The notes under the pieces: model-generated
Told to the model about the DNA's origin: nothing
The model's database searches: none
The model's input: only the letters and a program-made list of their open reading frames with translations
NCBI GenBank assembly: GCA_018883805.1
Contig: JAHLFK010000002.1
Coordinates: 16,657-80,656 of the forward strand
Source: Candidatus Limosilactobacillus merdavium
GTDB taxonomy: Bacteria; Bacillota; Bacilli; Lactobacillales; Lactobacillaceae
DNA: 64,000 nt
Direction: 5' to 3'
Position numbers and translations under genes: made by a program
Part shown: piece by piece, positions 50,454 to 60,280 of the stretch
Layout of the letters: every line of letters starts with the position of its first letter
How positions within the stretch are numbered: position 1 is the first letter of the stretch

Positions 50454-50885
50454 ATGACAATTGGTGAATTAGCTGGACTGATTGCAGCAATTGCATTTGT
50501 TATCCTGGTCATTTTTGCCTGCATTTCACTCAACCAGGTAAGCAAAATGTTGAAGGAAACTAATGATTCAGTAAAGGTGCTTTCAAGTGATGTTGATGCT
50601 TTAAGTAAAGAAACAGAAAAATTGTTGGGCAATACCAATAGCTTACTTGAAGATCTTAATAAGAAGTCAGGAGAACTTGATCCTGCCGTTAAGGCAGTTG
50701 CTGATGTTGGTCAAAGTGTTTCAAACGTTAATGATGCCCTAAATAATTTTGTTGAACGACGGGAAGAACGTCAAAGTCGGTTCTCTAATTTAGCAAAATC
50801 AGCAACCCAGGCTGCAGTGTTGGGAACATTACGAAAAGTTCGTCAACATCGACAAGCAAAGAAAGCAAAGGAGATGGATGAATAA
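50454..50885 (+). CDS. DUF948 domain-containing protein
   Basis: N-terminal TM plus coiled coil; AAGGAGGATTAGTG-ATG. Confidence 0.85.
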   Translation: MTIGELAGLIAAIAFVILVIFACISLNQVSKMLKETNDSVKVLSSDVDALSKETEKLLGNTNSLLEDLNKKSGELDPAVKAVADVGQSVSNVNDALNNFVERREERQSRFSNLAKSATQAAVLGTLRKVRQHRQAKKAKEMDE

Positions 50886-51274
50886 TGAGTAAGAATATTT
50901 TATTAGGAGCAATCCTTGGTGGAACTGCTACTTATGTTGCTTGGAAGACTTTATCTGCAAAGCAAAAAGAATCAATTAAAGAAAATATTAGTTCATGTGT
51001 AACTGATTTTGCAGACGCATCAACCGACTATGCATTAAATGCCCTCGATATTATCGATGAAAAGTTAGCTGAATATGAAGCTAGTGACAAGGTAAGTGAC
51101 CTGAGCAGTCGGTTTAGTGAGGCCGCTGATGGGGTTAAGAATAAGGCCAGCAAAGTAGTTGATCATTTTACTAATGAAGATTTTGATAAGCAGACTGCAG
51201 ATATTCGGCAACAACTTGCAAAGAGCGCTGAACCAGACATTGTGATTGACGCAACCAAAGAAAAGCATGATTAA
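50885..51274 (+). CDS. YtxH-like general stress protein
   Basis: LLGAILGGTATYVAWKTLSAKQKE N-terminus. Confidence 0.7.
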   Translation: MSKNILLGAILGGTATYVAWKTLSAKQKESIKENISSCVTDFADASTDYALNALDIIDEKLAEYEASDKVSDLSSRFSEAADGVKNKASKVVDHFTNEDFDKQTADIRQQLAKSAEPDIVIDATKEKHD

Positions 51275-51293
51275 AACTTGCATTAGTTATACG

Positions 51294-51340
51294 AAAAGAC
51301 GCTTAGCATTTAACTTTGAATGCTGGCGTTTTTTATTTTT
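51294..51340 (+). terminator. Terminator upstream of ccpA
   Basis: AAAAGACGCTTAGCATT...AATGCTGGCGTTTTTT. Confidence 0.85.
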
Positions 51341-51393
51341 CACCCATAATACTGTGAACAAATAGCATAATATTAGCGATTTGAAAAAAATTA

Positions 51394-51407
51394 TGGTAAC
51401 GTTTGCC
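51394..51407 (+). promoter_or_regulatory. Candidate cre-like site upstream of ccpA
   Basis: TGGTAACGTTTGCC, partial match to cre consensus. Confidence 0.4.
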
Positions 51408-51489
51408 AAAAGTAGTTGGATCTGATATATTAATGTGGTTATGAAAAATTATGAAAGCAAATAAAGACAATAAAGAAAGGGCTATCAAT

Positions 51490-52497
51490 ATGGAAAAACA
51501 AGCAGTTACCATTTACACTGTTGCTCGTGAAGCACGTGTTTCTATGGCTACCGTTTCGCGGGTAGTTAACGGTAATCCAAACGTTAAACCAGAAACACGG
51601 CAAAAAGTGCTTGATGTTATTAAAAAACTAAACTATCGTCCGAATGCTGTTGCTCGTGGTTTAGCTTCAAAGAAGACCACTACTGTTGGGGTAATCATTC
51701 CTAGTGTTACTAACCCATATTTTGCTGAATTAGCGTTAGGAATTGACGATATTGCGACGATGTATAAGTACAATATCATTTTAACCAATTCCGATTTTAA
51801 CGATGATAAGGTATTAAAAGTTGCTCGTGGATTGTTGGCTAAACAAGTTGACGGAATTATTTTCATGGGCCATGATATGTCAGCTGAATTACAACAAGAA
51901 TTTGAAGCTTCTAATACTCCTGTTGTTGTAGCTGGCTCAATTGTAAACGATGATCAACTTGCTACTGTGCGGATTGATTACCAAAGCGCAGCTAAGGAAG
52001 CCACTAATTATTTGTTAGATCATAATCATGATCGGGTTGCATTTATGGTTAGCTCACTTGATTATTCTATTAACTCAAAGTATCGTTTAGCAGGTTACAA
52101 GGAAGCACTAGCAGAACATAATATTCCATACGAATCCAAGTACGTTATTGAAACTAATGGTGACTACAACCGTGCTTACGAACAAGCTACTCATTTGGTC
52201 GAACAAGGTGTTAAGGCAGCTTATGTAAGTGATGATGATTTGGCAGCTGGTCTCTTAAATGGTTTAACTGATAATCAAATTAAGGTTCCAGATGAATTTG
52301 AGATCATTACATCAAACGACACCAAATACGCTAAGATTACTCGGCCAACGTTAACGTCAATCACTCAACCACTTTATGATATTGGTGCTATTTCTATGCG
52401 TCTCTTAACTAAGATGATGGATGGAGAAGTAAGTGATAGTGATGATGTAATTCTCGATCACGGAATAATTGAGCGCCAATCTACACGTCGAGGTTAA
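51490..52497 (+). CDS. ccpA: Catabolite control protein A
   Basis: TIYTVAREARVSMATVSRVVNGNPNVKPETRQKVLDVIKKLNYRPNAVARGLASKKTTTVGVIIP. Confidence 0.96.
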   Translation: MEKQAVTIYTVAREARVSMATVSRVVNGNPNVKPETRQKVLDVIKKLNYRPNAVARGLASKKTTTVGVIIPSVTNPYFAELALGIDDIATMYKYNIILTNSDFNDDKVLKVARGLLAKQVDGIIFMGHDMSAELQQEFEASNTPVVVAGSIVNDDQLATVRIDYQSAAKEATNYLLDHNHDRVAFMVSSLDYSINSKYRLAGYKEALAEHNIPYESKYVIETNGDYNRAYEQATHLVEQGVKAAYVSDDDLAAGLLNGLTDNQIKVPDEFEIITSNDTKYAKITRPTLTSITQPLYDIGAISMRLLTKMMDGEVSDSDDVILDHGIIERQSTRRG

Positions 52498-52504
52498 TAT
52501 AACC

Positions 52505-53341
52505 GTGGAAACACGAAGCGCACTTCGTCAAGAGCGTGAGGAGAAAAAGCAGCAAAAGGAGAAACCGGTTAAACGGCGGCACCCGGCTTTCATTATCTGG
52601 GGGACAGTTTTGTTAACTTTATTAACGCTCTCGATGATTTTAAATCAGACTATCTTAAACGCACGATTTGCAGTCCATGAGATCACTACTTCAAATTTAT
52701 CGACCACGTTAATGGATAATGTGAATCAAGGGTTATCTCAGTATGGGATCTCTTCTAACGTGATTTCCTCTAGTGAGTCAAACAAATTAATTAAACAGGC
52801 AGTTAACCAGGTTTATTCAGGGAAAGAAATAAATCTTAATCTGCAATCCGAAGTAAATAACGTCGGTGATTCGGTCTCACAAGCAGCTGCAAAGTACGGA
52901 ATTTCTGCTTCAATTCCCAGTTCTGTAACTTCTGAAGCAGGTAGCAACATTTCAAATGCTGTAAATAGTCAACTTAATACCCCGCAAGTTAAACAATTAA
53001 CCAACGGAATAACGATTGCAAAGACTGTTGATCATATAGTGATGATCGGATCTTTGATTGGGCTGATTGTAATGGCGATAATGGCCTTACCAGGACGACA
53101 CCTATTAGGATCATTCTCTTGGATTGGCCTATGGGGTACTATTATTGTTTATGCCTTAATTTTAGGATTAAGCGCAATTATTTCACAGGTAGGAGCTCAG
53201 TTCCCTGACTACAGTACCTTTACTGCTCAATTAGCTACTGATTTCCAATCACAGGCACAGAATATCTGGATCGTTCTGCTGATAATAACGATCATCTTAT
53301 TCTTAGTCCGGATTGGTGGTCGTGTAGTGAAAAGGCAGTAA
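52505..53341 (+). CDS. Uncharacterised membrane protein (probable GTG start)
   Basis: Four TM segments, one near the N-terminus and three C-terminal, with a Ser-rich extracellular loop; starts 8 nt after the ccpA stop. Confidence 0.7.
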   Translation: METRSALRQEREEKKQQKEKPVKRRHPAFIIWGTVLLTLLTLSMILNQTILNARFAVHEITTSNLSTTLMDNVNQGLSQYGISSNVISSSESNKLIKQAVNQVYSGKEINLNLQSEVNNVGDSVSQAAAKYGISASIPSSVTSEAGSNISNAVNSQLNTPQVKQLTNGITIAKTVDHIVMIGSLIGLIVMAIMALPGRHLLGSFSWIGLWGTIIVYALILGLSAIISQVGAQFPDYSTFTAQLATDFQSQAQNIWIVLLIITIILFLVRIGGRVVKRQ

Positions 53342-53414
53342 ACCTTGAATTTAGTAGGGAGATCTGCTAAAATCTACCTGTTTATCACATTAATTAAGAA
53401 AAGAGGAGTCAGTA

Positions 53415-54152
53415 ATGTCAGGACATTCAAAATGGCATAACATTCAGGGACGTAAGAACGCCCAAGATGCTAAACGTGGTAAGATTTTCCAAAAGATTTC
53501 ACGTGATTTGTACCAAGCAGCTAAAGCAGGTGACCCTGATCCAGCGAACAATGCCCAATTACGTTTGGTAATTGACAAGGCTCATGCCGCTAACATGCCA
53601 AAGAAGAACATTGATCGGGCAATTGCTAAGGCTTCTGGTATTGGTGGCGCAAAGTTCGAAGAAGTTACTTACGAAGGTTATGCACCAGGTGGTGTTGCCG
53701 TAATGGTTTCTGCTTTGACTGATAACAAGAACCGGACTGCAGCAGCGGTACGTTCAGCATTTACCCATGCTGGTGGTTCACTTGGAGCTAGTGGTTCAGT
53801 TTCATACATGTTCGACCGTAAAGGTTTAATTGAAATTCTTCGTGATGGCCTTGATAAGAGTGAAGATGACATGTTGATGGATGCACTTGATGCAGGTGCT
53901 GATGACATGAAGGCAACTGACGAAAAGTTCCAAATCTTCACTGATCCAAGTAGCATGACAAGTGTTCGTGACGCTTTACGTGAAAAGGGTTATGACCTTG
54001 ATACTGCAGAAGTAACCATGATTCCACAAAATCGGACTGCTGTTCCTGAAGATAAGGTTAAGCAATACAACCACCTTATCGATGAATTAACTGCAAACGA
54101 TGATGTTGCGGATATTTATGAAGCTGGTCAATTACCAGAAGATGCTGAATAA
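53415..54152 (+). CDS. YebC/PmpR/TACO1 family protein
   Basis: [37 protein letters not shown]. Confidence 0.97.
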   Translation: MSGHSKWHNIQGRKNAQDAKRGKIFQKISRDLYQAAKAGDPDPANNAQLRLVIDKAHAANMPKKNIDRAIAKASGIGGAKFEEVTYEGYAPGGVAVMVSALTDNKNRTAAAVRSAFTHAGGSLGASGSVSYMFDRKGLIEILRDGLDKSEDDMLMDALDAGADDMKATDEKFQIFTDPSSMTSVRDALREKGYDLDTAEVTMIPQNRTAVPEDKVKQYNHLIDELTANDDVADIYEAGQLPEDAE

Positions 54153-54161
54153 GTATAAAAG

Positions 54162-54187
54162 AGTCGGGAATTTCCCGGCTTTTTTTG
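54162..54187 (+). terminator. Terminator after yebC-like gene
   Basis: AGTCGGGAATTTCCCGGCTTTTTTT. Confidence 0.8.
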
Positions 54188-54247
54188 TTTTAAAAAATTT
54201 AAGGGTGACTTTTTTACGTTCTTCTATATTGGAGGCGTAGATTAGTA

Positions 54248-55222
54248 ATGGAAAAATTTGAAGAGTTTGTAAATAACGCAATTAGCAAAAGGTGTTCCGA
54301 TATTTTTGTTCTTCCTTTTGGTGATCATTTTCGCATTATGGATTGTATTAAAGGGAAGAAGAAAGTTGTGACCGAGTTGTCAGCAAAAGCAGGGCAACAA
54401 ATGATTGCGTATTTCAAATATCGCGGCAATATGACAGTTAGTGAGCATCGGCGACCACAAATTGGTGCATTGAAATGGAAAGCAAATAGTGGTGAGTTTG
54501 TAGATTTACGATTATCAACGGTTGGAGACTACCAATCTCGAGAATCCTTAGTAATTCGTTTGATATATTCGTTGTCTGCGATTAAGTATCAGGTAGCCTT
54601 TCCTCAGCAGTGGGATGAACTAGAACAGCTGGTACTCCAAAGGGGACTGATTCTTTTTGCTGGACCGATGGGATCGGGGAAAACAACCACAATGTATCGT
54701 TTGGCAAAGAAGTTAGCGGTGGAAGAGTTAGTTATGACAATTGAGGATCCTGTAGAAATTGAAGAGAGCGACTTTCTCCAATTACAAGTAAATAATACTG
54801 CAGGGATGGGGTATCAAGAGTTACTTAAAGTTGGTTTGCGGCATCGTCCGGATAATTTCATTATTGGCGAAATAAGAGATCCACAGACGGCTAAAATGGC
54901 TGTTCAAGCTGCCTTGAGTGGTCATTTAGTTTTAGCAACAGTTCATGCGACTAATGCATGTGGTGCAATAGCAAGAATGCGGCAATTAGGGGTTGAGTCG
55001 TATTATCTACAGCAAGTGCTTACGGGAATATGTTACCAGCGACTCCTTCCGCTGAAACAAAGCTCTGCGGTTTTGTTTGAATTACTAGCAAATAATGACG
55101 GATTCCAAATAACAGAAGAAGGGCATAGGGGGATGAGTGATGAGTGGCAACAACGGCTTAAACAGCTACTTCAAGAAGAACAAATTACATTGGCAACTTA
55201 CGAAAAATTCCAAAACGGTTAA
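54248..55222 (+). CDS. comGA: Competence pilus assembly ATPase ComGA
   Basis: AGPMGSGKTTTMYRL; IGEIRDPQTAKMAVQAALSGHLVLATVHA. Confidence 0.95.
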   Translation: MEKFEEFVNNAISKRCSDIFVLPFGDHFRIMDCIKGKKKVVTELSAKAGQQMIAYFKYRGNMTVSEHRRPQIGALKWKANSGEFVDLRLSTVGDYQSRESLVIRLIYSLSAIKYQVAFPQQWDELEQLVLQRGLILFAGPMGSGKTTTMYRLAKKLAVEELVMTIEDPVEIEESDFLQLQVNNTAGMGYQELLKVGLRHRPDNFIIGEIRDPQTAKMAVQAALSGHLVLATVHATNACGAIARMRQLGVESYYLQQVLTGICYQRLLPLKQSSAVLFELLANNDGFQITEEGHRGMSDEWQQRLKQLLQEEQITLATYEKFQNG

Positions 55223-56207
55223 GTTTAGTCGGCATGATCAAGCTGAGTGGCTACTGTTAATCGCAGATCTTTTGAAGAGTGGCTTTCCTCTTCATCATGC
55301 AATTGCCTTTTCAGCTTCTGTTTTGAATAAGCACCGGATTCTCTTTCAGACAATTAATCAATCAATGAGTGCTGGAGAAACATTTGCTGACTGTCTCAAA
55401 CCATATATTGGGACAAACCTGTACTACCAACTGCTTTTAGCAGAACAACATGGCAATCTGGAAGAATGCTTACAAGAAATTGGCAAATTGATGGTCCTTC
55501 AAGAAAAGCAACGGCAGAAGTTGGTTAACTTAATACAGTATCCATTAATTCTTTTAGGACTCTTAATCATTCTAATGATCGCTTTAAAGGTTTTCGTTTT
55601 TCCAGAATTGAGCGAATGGGGCGGAAAGTCAGGGAACTTTGATAACTTTTACTTGATAGACATTTTTGCTTATTCTGCTGGTGGGATTATCGTTACTGCT
55701 TTCCTTGAAATAATGAAATGGTCGAAGATGGATCAATTACAGAAGGTTCGTACTTGTTGCTCGTTGCCAGTGATTGGAAAATGCTATCGTCTATTTTATG
55801 GCTATTACGTGGTAACCAACTTGGCAATGATGATGCGCCACGGATTAAAAATCCGCGAAATTTGTCTGATTGTTGAAAAGTACCAATCGCAGGACTTCTT
55901 ATCGTTATTAGGGAAAATAGTGAAAAATGAGGTAAATCAAGGACATGATTTGACGCTTGTTTTTCAGCAAGCTCCTTTTCTTCCCCCAGAATTGAAATTA
56001 ATTATTGAAAAGGGATCGACAATTGATGATTTGGGGAATGACTTAACAGCATTAGCCAATATTTTATTTCAGCGGTTGGCAAGCCGGATTGAACGGTTGT
56101 TAACGTTAATCCAACCAATTATTTTTGGGATAATCGCAATAATTATTGTTGGCCTTTACCTTCGACTTTTATTACCAATTTATCATTCAATGCAGGGGGT
56201 TATTTAG
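55137..56207 (+). CDS. comGB: Competence pilus membrane protein ComGB (start could be downstream)
   Basis: Type II/IV secretion F-domain protein between comGA and comGC. Confidence 0.9.
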   Translation: MMSGNNGLNSYFKKNKLHWQLTKNSKTVKFSRHDQAEWLLLIADLLKSGFPLHHAIAFSASVLNKHRILFQTINQSMSAGETFADCLKPYIGTNLYYQLLLAEQHGNLEECLQEIGKLMVLQEKQRQKLVNLIQYPLILLGLLIILMIALKVFVFPELSEWGGKSGNFDNFYLIDIFAYSAGGIIVTAFLEIMKWSKMDQLQKVRTCCSLPVIGKCYRLFYGYYVVTNLAMMMRHGLKIREICLIVEKYQSQDFLSLLGKIVKNEVNQGHDLTLVFQQAPFLPPELKLIIEKGSTIDDLGNDLTALANILFQRLASRIERLLTLIQPIIFGIIAIIIVGLYLRLLLPIYHSMQGVI

Positions 56208-56510
56208 ATGTTGAAGAAACGAAATGCATTTACGCTTCTGGAAATGTCGATTGTCTTATTTATTATCAGTTTATTAATCCTGATTGTGCTGCCTAACCTG
56301 TCGGCTCAGCGGAAAAGTGCTAAAAGGATTCACGGGGATGCAATGGTTTCTGTGATCCAAACACAAGTTGATGAATATTCAAATGATGGGGGTAAAGAAG
56401 ATGTTAGTTTGGAAGAACTTAAAGAGGCTAAGTATTTAACGGCGGCTCAAGTAAAAAAAGCTCATGAGCAGCATATTGTGATTGTCGATGGAAAGGTAAT
56501 TAAACGGTGA
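56208..56510 (+). CDS. comGC: Major pseudopilin ComGC
   Basis: AFTLLEMSIVLFIISLLILIVLPNL prepilin motif. Confidence 0.95.
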   Translation: MLKKRNAFTLLEMSIVLFIISLLILIVLPNLSAQRKSAKRIHGDAMVSVIQTQVDEYSNDGGKEDVSLEELKEAKYLTAAQVKKAHEQHIVIVDGKVIKR

Positions 56511-56941
56511 GGGAAAGAGCATTTACGCTTTTAGAAACGATTATTGTCCTGTCATTGACGGTGATAATTATTACCTTCTCGTTTCCAGCAATTACTAGAA
56601 GTCAGCAGATGGCGGCTGAAAGAAAATTTTGGAACAGCTTTTGTCAAGAATGGCAGGCGGCACAAGTACGTTCTAAAGTGAATCATACGGCAACAACAGT
56701 TTCATTTGATCATATTGATTATCAAATTGAATTTGCCTGGATTGATGGCAATCATTCAGAGAAAAAACAAATTGATATCCCTGAAACGTTGTTAGTCAGA
56801 GAATTCACTAATTTTAAGATGCACGAAAATGGGTATACAAAACCAATGACTCAAAAATTCCAGTCGTCAATTAATCACAAGACTTATTTGATGCGAATCC
56901 AACTTGCATGGGGAGGTTACCATATTGAAACAAAGGAGTAG
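56507..56941 (+). CDS. comGD: Pseudopilin ComGD
   Basis: AFTLLETIIVLSLT. Confidence 0.88.
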   Translation: MRERAFTLLETIIVLSLTVIIITFSFPAITRSQQMAAERKFWNSFCQEWQAAQVRSKVNHTATTVSFDHIDYQIEFAWIDGNHSEKKQIDIPETLLVREFTNFKMHENGYTKPMTQKFQSSINHKTYLMRIQLAWGGYHIETKE

Positions 56942-57215
56942 GTGTGCATTTGTCTTAGCAGATAGCATAGTTGCTTTGACGATCATTTCTTTAAGCATTA
57001 CTTTCACGTTGATTTGTCATAACTGTTTGTTACAACAAGCGAAGCGCCAAGAAATTAATCTTGCTGCAAATAGGTTAGCCAAAGAAGCAAGTGATGAGTT
57101 AGTTGCAGTACATCATTCAGTAAACATACGCCGAGGTAACTTCCTAGCCAGCGCAAATAGGAATCGGGTAGTTGTTTATCGAAGTGATCAAAAGATTCTT
57201 GAGGTAGTGAAGTGA
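56904..57215 (+). CDS. comGE: Pseudopilin ComGE (true start probably TTG/GTG downstream of 56904)
   Basis: FVLADSIVALTIISLSI; order in operon. Confidence 0.75.
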   Translation: MHGEVTILKQRSRCAFVLADSIVALTIISLSITFTLICHNCLLQQAKRQEINLAANRLAKEASDELVAVHHSVNIRRGNFLASANRNRVVVYRSDQKILEVVK

Positions 57216-57646
57216 AGAAGGAAGGCTTTACTCTAGTAGAATGTTTAGCAGCTTTGGTCATCATCGCACTCATAGTGATGCTCTTATCTTTTCAGATGAA
57301 GGTTATAAAGTCTTCATGTATTAAACAAAATTCACAACCGTTAGACTGGTACCTATGTTTATCCGAATTAGAATCAGCCGATCATCATTTTATGATTGAA
57401 GAAGTATCGTCTAACCAGTTAAGGTTATGGAGCAAGTCAACGGGGTTAACCTATGAACTTCACAGTACTGACCGATTGTACTTAAGCTGTGTGGGACATG
57501 GAGGGTATATGCTTATTTTTCGAGATCTAGCTCCTAATTCTGTAACATTTAGTGAGCTTAGTGGTTCCAGAGTTGAAATCAGAGGACAAAGGAAAAATGG
57601 ACAAGGATTGATCGGGATTGTTAAGTTTTATGGACAGGTTGAATAA
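57212..57646 (+). CDS. comGF: Pseudopilin ComGF
   Basis: GFTLVECLAALVIIALI. Confidence 0.85.
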   Translation: MKKEGFTLVECLAALVIIALIVMLLSFQMKVIKSSCIKQNSQPLDWYLCLSELESADHHFMIEEVSSNQLRLWSKSTGLTYELHSTDRLYLSCVGHGGYMLIFRDLAPNSVTFSELSGSRVEIRGQRKNGQGLIGIVKFYGQVE

Positions 57647-57854
57647 AAAGAGTCGCCCAGGGTACGCACTCCTGATTAGCATGTTATTATTACTATTTTC
57701 CACCGGAATCATTATTTTTGAATTTCAGTACCAAAAACATCAATTTTTCATTAATCGTGAAATGAATCGAAAACTAGAAGGTCAGATAAAGAAAAATCTT
57801 GATAAATTCAGCGGTTTGAAAAAGGAAAATAATCACAATTTTCAGAACAAATGA
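57618..57854 (+). CDS. comGG: ComGG-like short protein
   Basis: Single TM, position at the end of the comG cluster. Confidence 0.6.
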   Translation: MLSFMDRLNKKSRPGYALLISMLLLLFSTGIIIFEFQYQKHQFFINREMNRKLEGQIKKNLDKFSGLKKENNHNFQNK

Positions 57855-57968
57855 ATATATTTTAGACAAAATTACTTAAAAACGTTCGGCAGTGAAGCGC
57901 TACCTTGAATTTAATAGACAGAATCGTTAAACTTATAAGTGATTGTAATGTAATGGAGGTGACCTACA

Positions 57969-58982
57969 CTGTCACAGCAATCAATTCAAGATTTATTTGA
58001 GTTATTTGATCAAGGGACAACTCTTTTACAAGCTGCGTTAAATAGTTCGTATTTAGATGCAATGCTAGAAAATGCGGAAAATATTATTGATAATAATACA
58101 GTTCGCGTTGAAAATGGGGTTCCGGATAAAGAAACTCAAAAGAAACTAGAAGATATTTATAAGCAACTCGATTTAAAGAATGTAAAAGCGGAAGCAATTC
58201 GTCAGTTAGTCCAGTTAAGCTTTTTGAAAGTTATTCGGAAGGATGCAATTCAAGCAAATCACCAGATGACTCCAGATACAATTGGACTTTTAATGGCATT
58301 CTTGATTGAAAAGGTAACGCAAACTGCTAAACCTGAAACAATCTTTGATCCTGCAGTGGGGACAGCAAACTTGCTAACAACTGTAATGAATCAGTTAGAT
58401 AAAGATGAGCATGAGGATATCAAAGGATACGGAATTGATAATGATGATTCAATGTTAGGTGTTGCTAGTGTTAACGTTGCACTGCAACATGCAAATATTG
58501 ATTTGTACCACCAAGATTCGATTGGTGCATTGGATATCCCACAATGTGATCTTGCTGTTAGTGATTTGCCAATTGGCTATTATCCATTAGATGACAATAC
58601 CAAGTCTTACCAAACGCGAGCGGAAAAAGGCCATTCATTTGTTCATCACTTGTTGATTGAACAATCAATGAATTACTTAAATCCAGGCAGCTTTGGTGTA
58701 TTCTTGGTACCAAGCAGTCTTTTTCAAACTAAAGAGACTGAAGGATTCATTAAGTGGATTCATTCAGTTGCTTATCTGCAAGGATTTGTAAGTTTGCCAA
58801 GTGAGTTGTTTGCAAATCCAGCGGCGCAAAAGTCAATTTTGCTACTCCAACGTCATGGTGGTAATAGCAAGCAGGTGCCAAAGGTTCTTCTTGGTGAATT
58901 TCCATCGTTCAAAGATAAAAATAAGTTTGCCCGTTTTATGCAAGAGATTGATAATTGGGTTGCAACGAATATTAATAAGTAA
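57969..58982 (+). CDS. YtxK-like N6 adenine-type SAM methyltransferase; apparent CTG start
   Basis: VFDPAVGTANLLT-type motif I (TIFDPAVGTANLL), AVSDLPIGYYP (NPPY-like); ORF extends 31 codons upstream of ATG 58062 to CTG 57969 behind GGAGGTGA. Confidence 0.88.
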   Translation: MSQQSIQDLFELFDQGTTLLQAALNSSYLDAMLENAENIIDNNTVRVENGVPDKETQKKLEDIYKQLDLKNVKAEAIRQLVQLSFLKVIRKDAIQANHQMTPDTIGLLMAFLIEKVTQTAKPETIFDPAVGTANLLTTVMNQLDKDEHEDIKGYGIDNDDSMLGVASVNVALQHANIDLYHQDSIGALDIPQCDLAVSDLPIGYYPLDDNTKSYQTRAEKGHSFVHHLLIEQSMNYLNPGSFGVFLVPSSLFQTKETEGFIKWIHSVAYLQGFVSLPSELFANPAAQKSILLLQRHGGNSKQVPKVLLGEFPSFKDKNKFARFMQEIDNWVATNINK

Positions 58983-58997
58983 AAGGGGACGTATTAA

Positions 58998-60197
58998 ATG
59001 TCAAAAACAATCGCGGTTAATGCCGGAAGCTCAACATTAAAATTTAAGTTATTCGATATGCCAAGTGAGGACGTTGTTGCAGAAGGAACAATTGAACGAA
59101 TTGGCGAAGAAATGGGTCATGCAAAGATCAAGTATGGTGATGGTCAAAAGCATGAAGAAGAACGGCCATTTGCCGATCATGGTAGTGCTGTTAAGTACTT
59201 ACTTGATCAATTAATCTCTCTTGATATTGTTAAGAGCTATGACGAAATTACTGCCGTTGGTCACCGGGTTGTTGCTGGTGGTGAATACTTCAAGGATTCC
59301 GCAGTAATTGATGATGATGTAATTGCAAAGATTGATAAGTTAGCAGAATATGCTCCATTACACGATCCAGCTGAATTAATTGGTATTAAGGAATTTAGAA
59401 AAGTATTACCAAATGCTTTTGCTGTGGCAGTATTTGATACTTCATTCCACGTAGATATGCCAAAGAAGAATGCTCTTTACAGTGTTCCTTATGAATGGTA
59501 CGAAAAGTATGGTGCCCGGAAGTATGGTGCTCACGGAACTAGTCACCGTTATGTTGCTAGTCGGGCAGCAGATATGCTTGGTAAGCCTTTGAAGGATCTT
59601 AAGTTAATCACCATGCATATTGGTGCTGGTGCATCTATTACCGCTATTAAGGGTGGTAAGTCATACGATACTTCAATGGGCTTCTCTCCACTTGCTGGTA
59701 TTACAATGGCTACTCGTTCAGGGGATGTTGATCCTTCATTAGTTGCCTTTGTTCAAGAAAAGTTGGGTAAGACTTCTTCTGAAATGATTGATATTCTTAA
59801 CCATGAATCTGGTATTAAGGGAATTTCAGGAATTTCACCAGATATGCGTGATATTATTGCGGCCGCTGACAAGGGTAACAAGCGTGCTCAATTAACAATT
59901 GATATCTACGTAAACCGGATTGTTCGTTATGTTGGTGCATACATTGCCGAATTAGGTGGTGCAGATGCAATTGTATTTACTGCCGGTGTTGGTGAAAACA
60001 GTGCTCCTATTCGGAAGCTAGTTACTGATAAGTTGGCTTACTTTGGTATTAAGATTGATCAAGAAAAGAACAAGTGCCATGGGGTTGAACGTGACTTGTC
60101 AGCTCCAGACGCAAAGATTAAGACGCTGTTGATTCCAACTAACGAAGAATTAATGATTGTTCACGATATTGAACGTTTGAAGAAGCAAAGCAAGTAA
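58998..60197 (+). CDS. ackA: Acetate kinase
   Basis: VNAGSSTLKFKLFDM; FDTSFH; YGAHGTSHRYV. Confidence 0.98.
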   Translation: MSKTIAVNAGSSTLKFKLFDMPSEDVVAEGTIERIGEEMGHAKIKYGDGQKHEEERPFADHGSAVKYLLDQLISLDIVKSYDEITAVGHRVVAGGEYFKDSAVIDDDVIAKIDKLAEYAPLHDPAELIGIKEFRKVLPNAFAVAVFDTSFHVDMPKKNALYSVPYEWYEKYGARKYGAHGTSHRYVASRAADMLGKPLKDLKLITMHIGAGASITAIKGGKSYDTSMGFSPLAGITMATRSGDVDPSLVAFVQEKLGKTSSEMIDILNHESGIKGISGISPDMRDIIAAADKGNKRAQLTIDIYVNRIVRYVGAYIAELGGADAIVFTAGVGENSAPIRKLVTDKLAYFGIKIDQEKNKCHGVERDLSAPDAKIKTLLIPTNEELMIVHDIERLKKQSK

Positions 60198-60208
60198 TTT
60201 TAATTATA

Positions 60209-60257
60209 GGAATCGGTAATTTGGCAGTTTTCTGTTGTAATTACCGGTTTCTTTTTA
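60209..60257 (+). terminator. Terminator after ackA
   Basis: GGAATCGGTAATT...AATTACCGGTTTCTTTTT. Confidence 0.8.
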
Positions 60258-60280
60258 ATATTTAAAATGTCTGTGAGGTA

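Noticed and set aside
54248-57854. comG cluster as degenerate/pseudogenised
   Set aside because: All seven frames appear open with proper prepilin motifs in comGC/D/F; comGG is short but this is common
57969-58982. DNA methyltransferase as part of a restriction-modification or defence system
   Set aside because: No HsdS/HsdR or nuclease nearby; the comG-ytxK-ackA order is a conserved housekeeping locus
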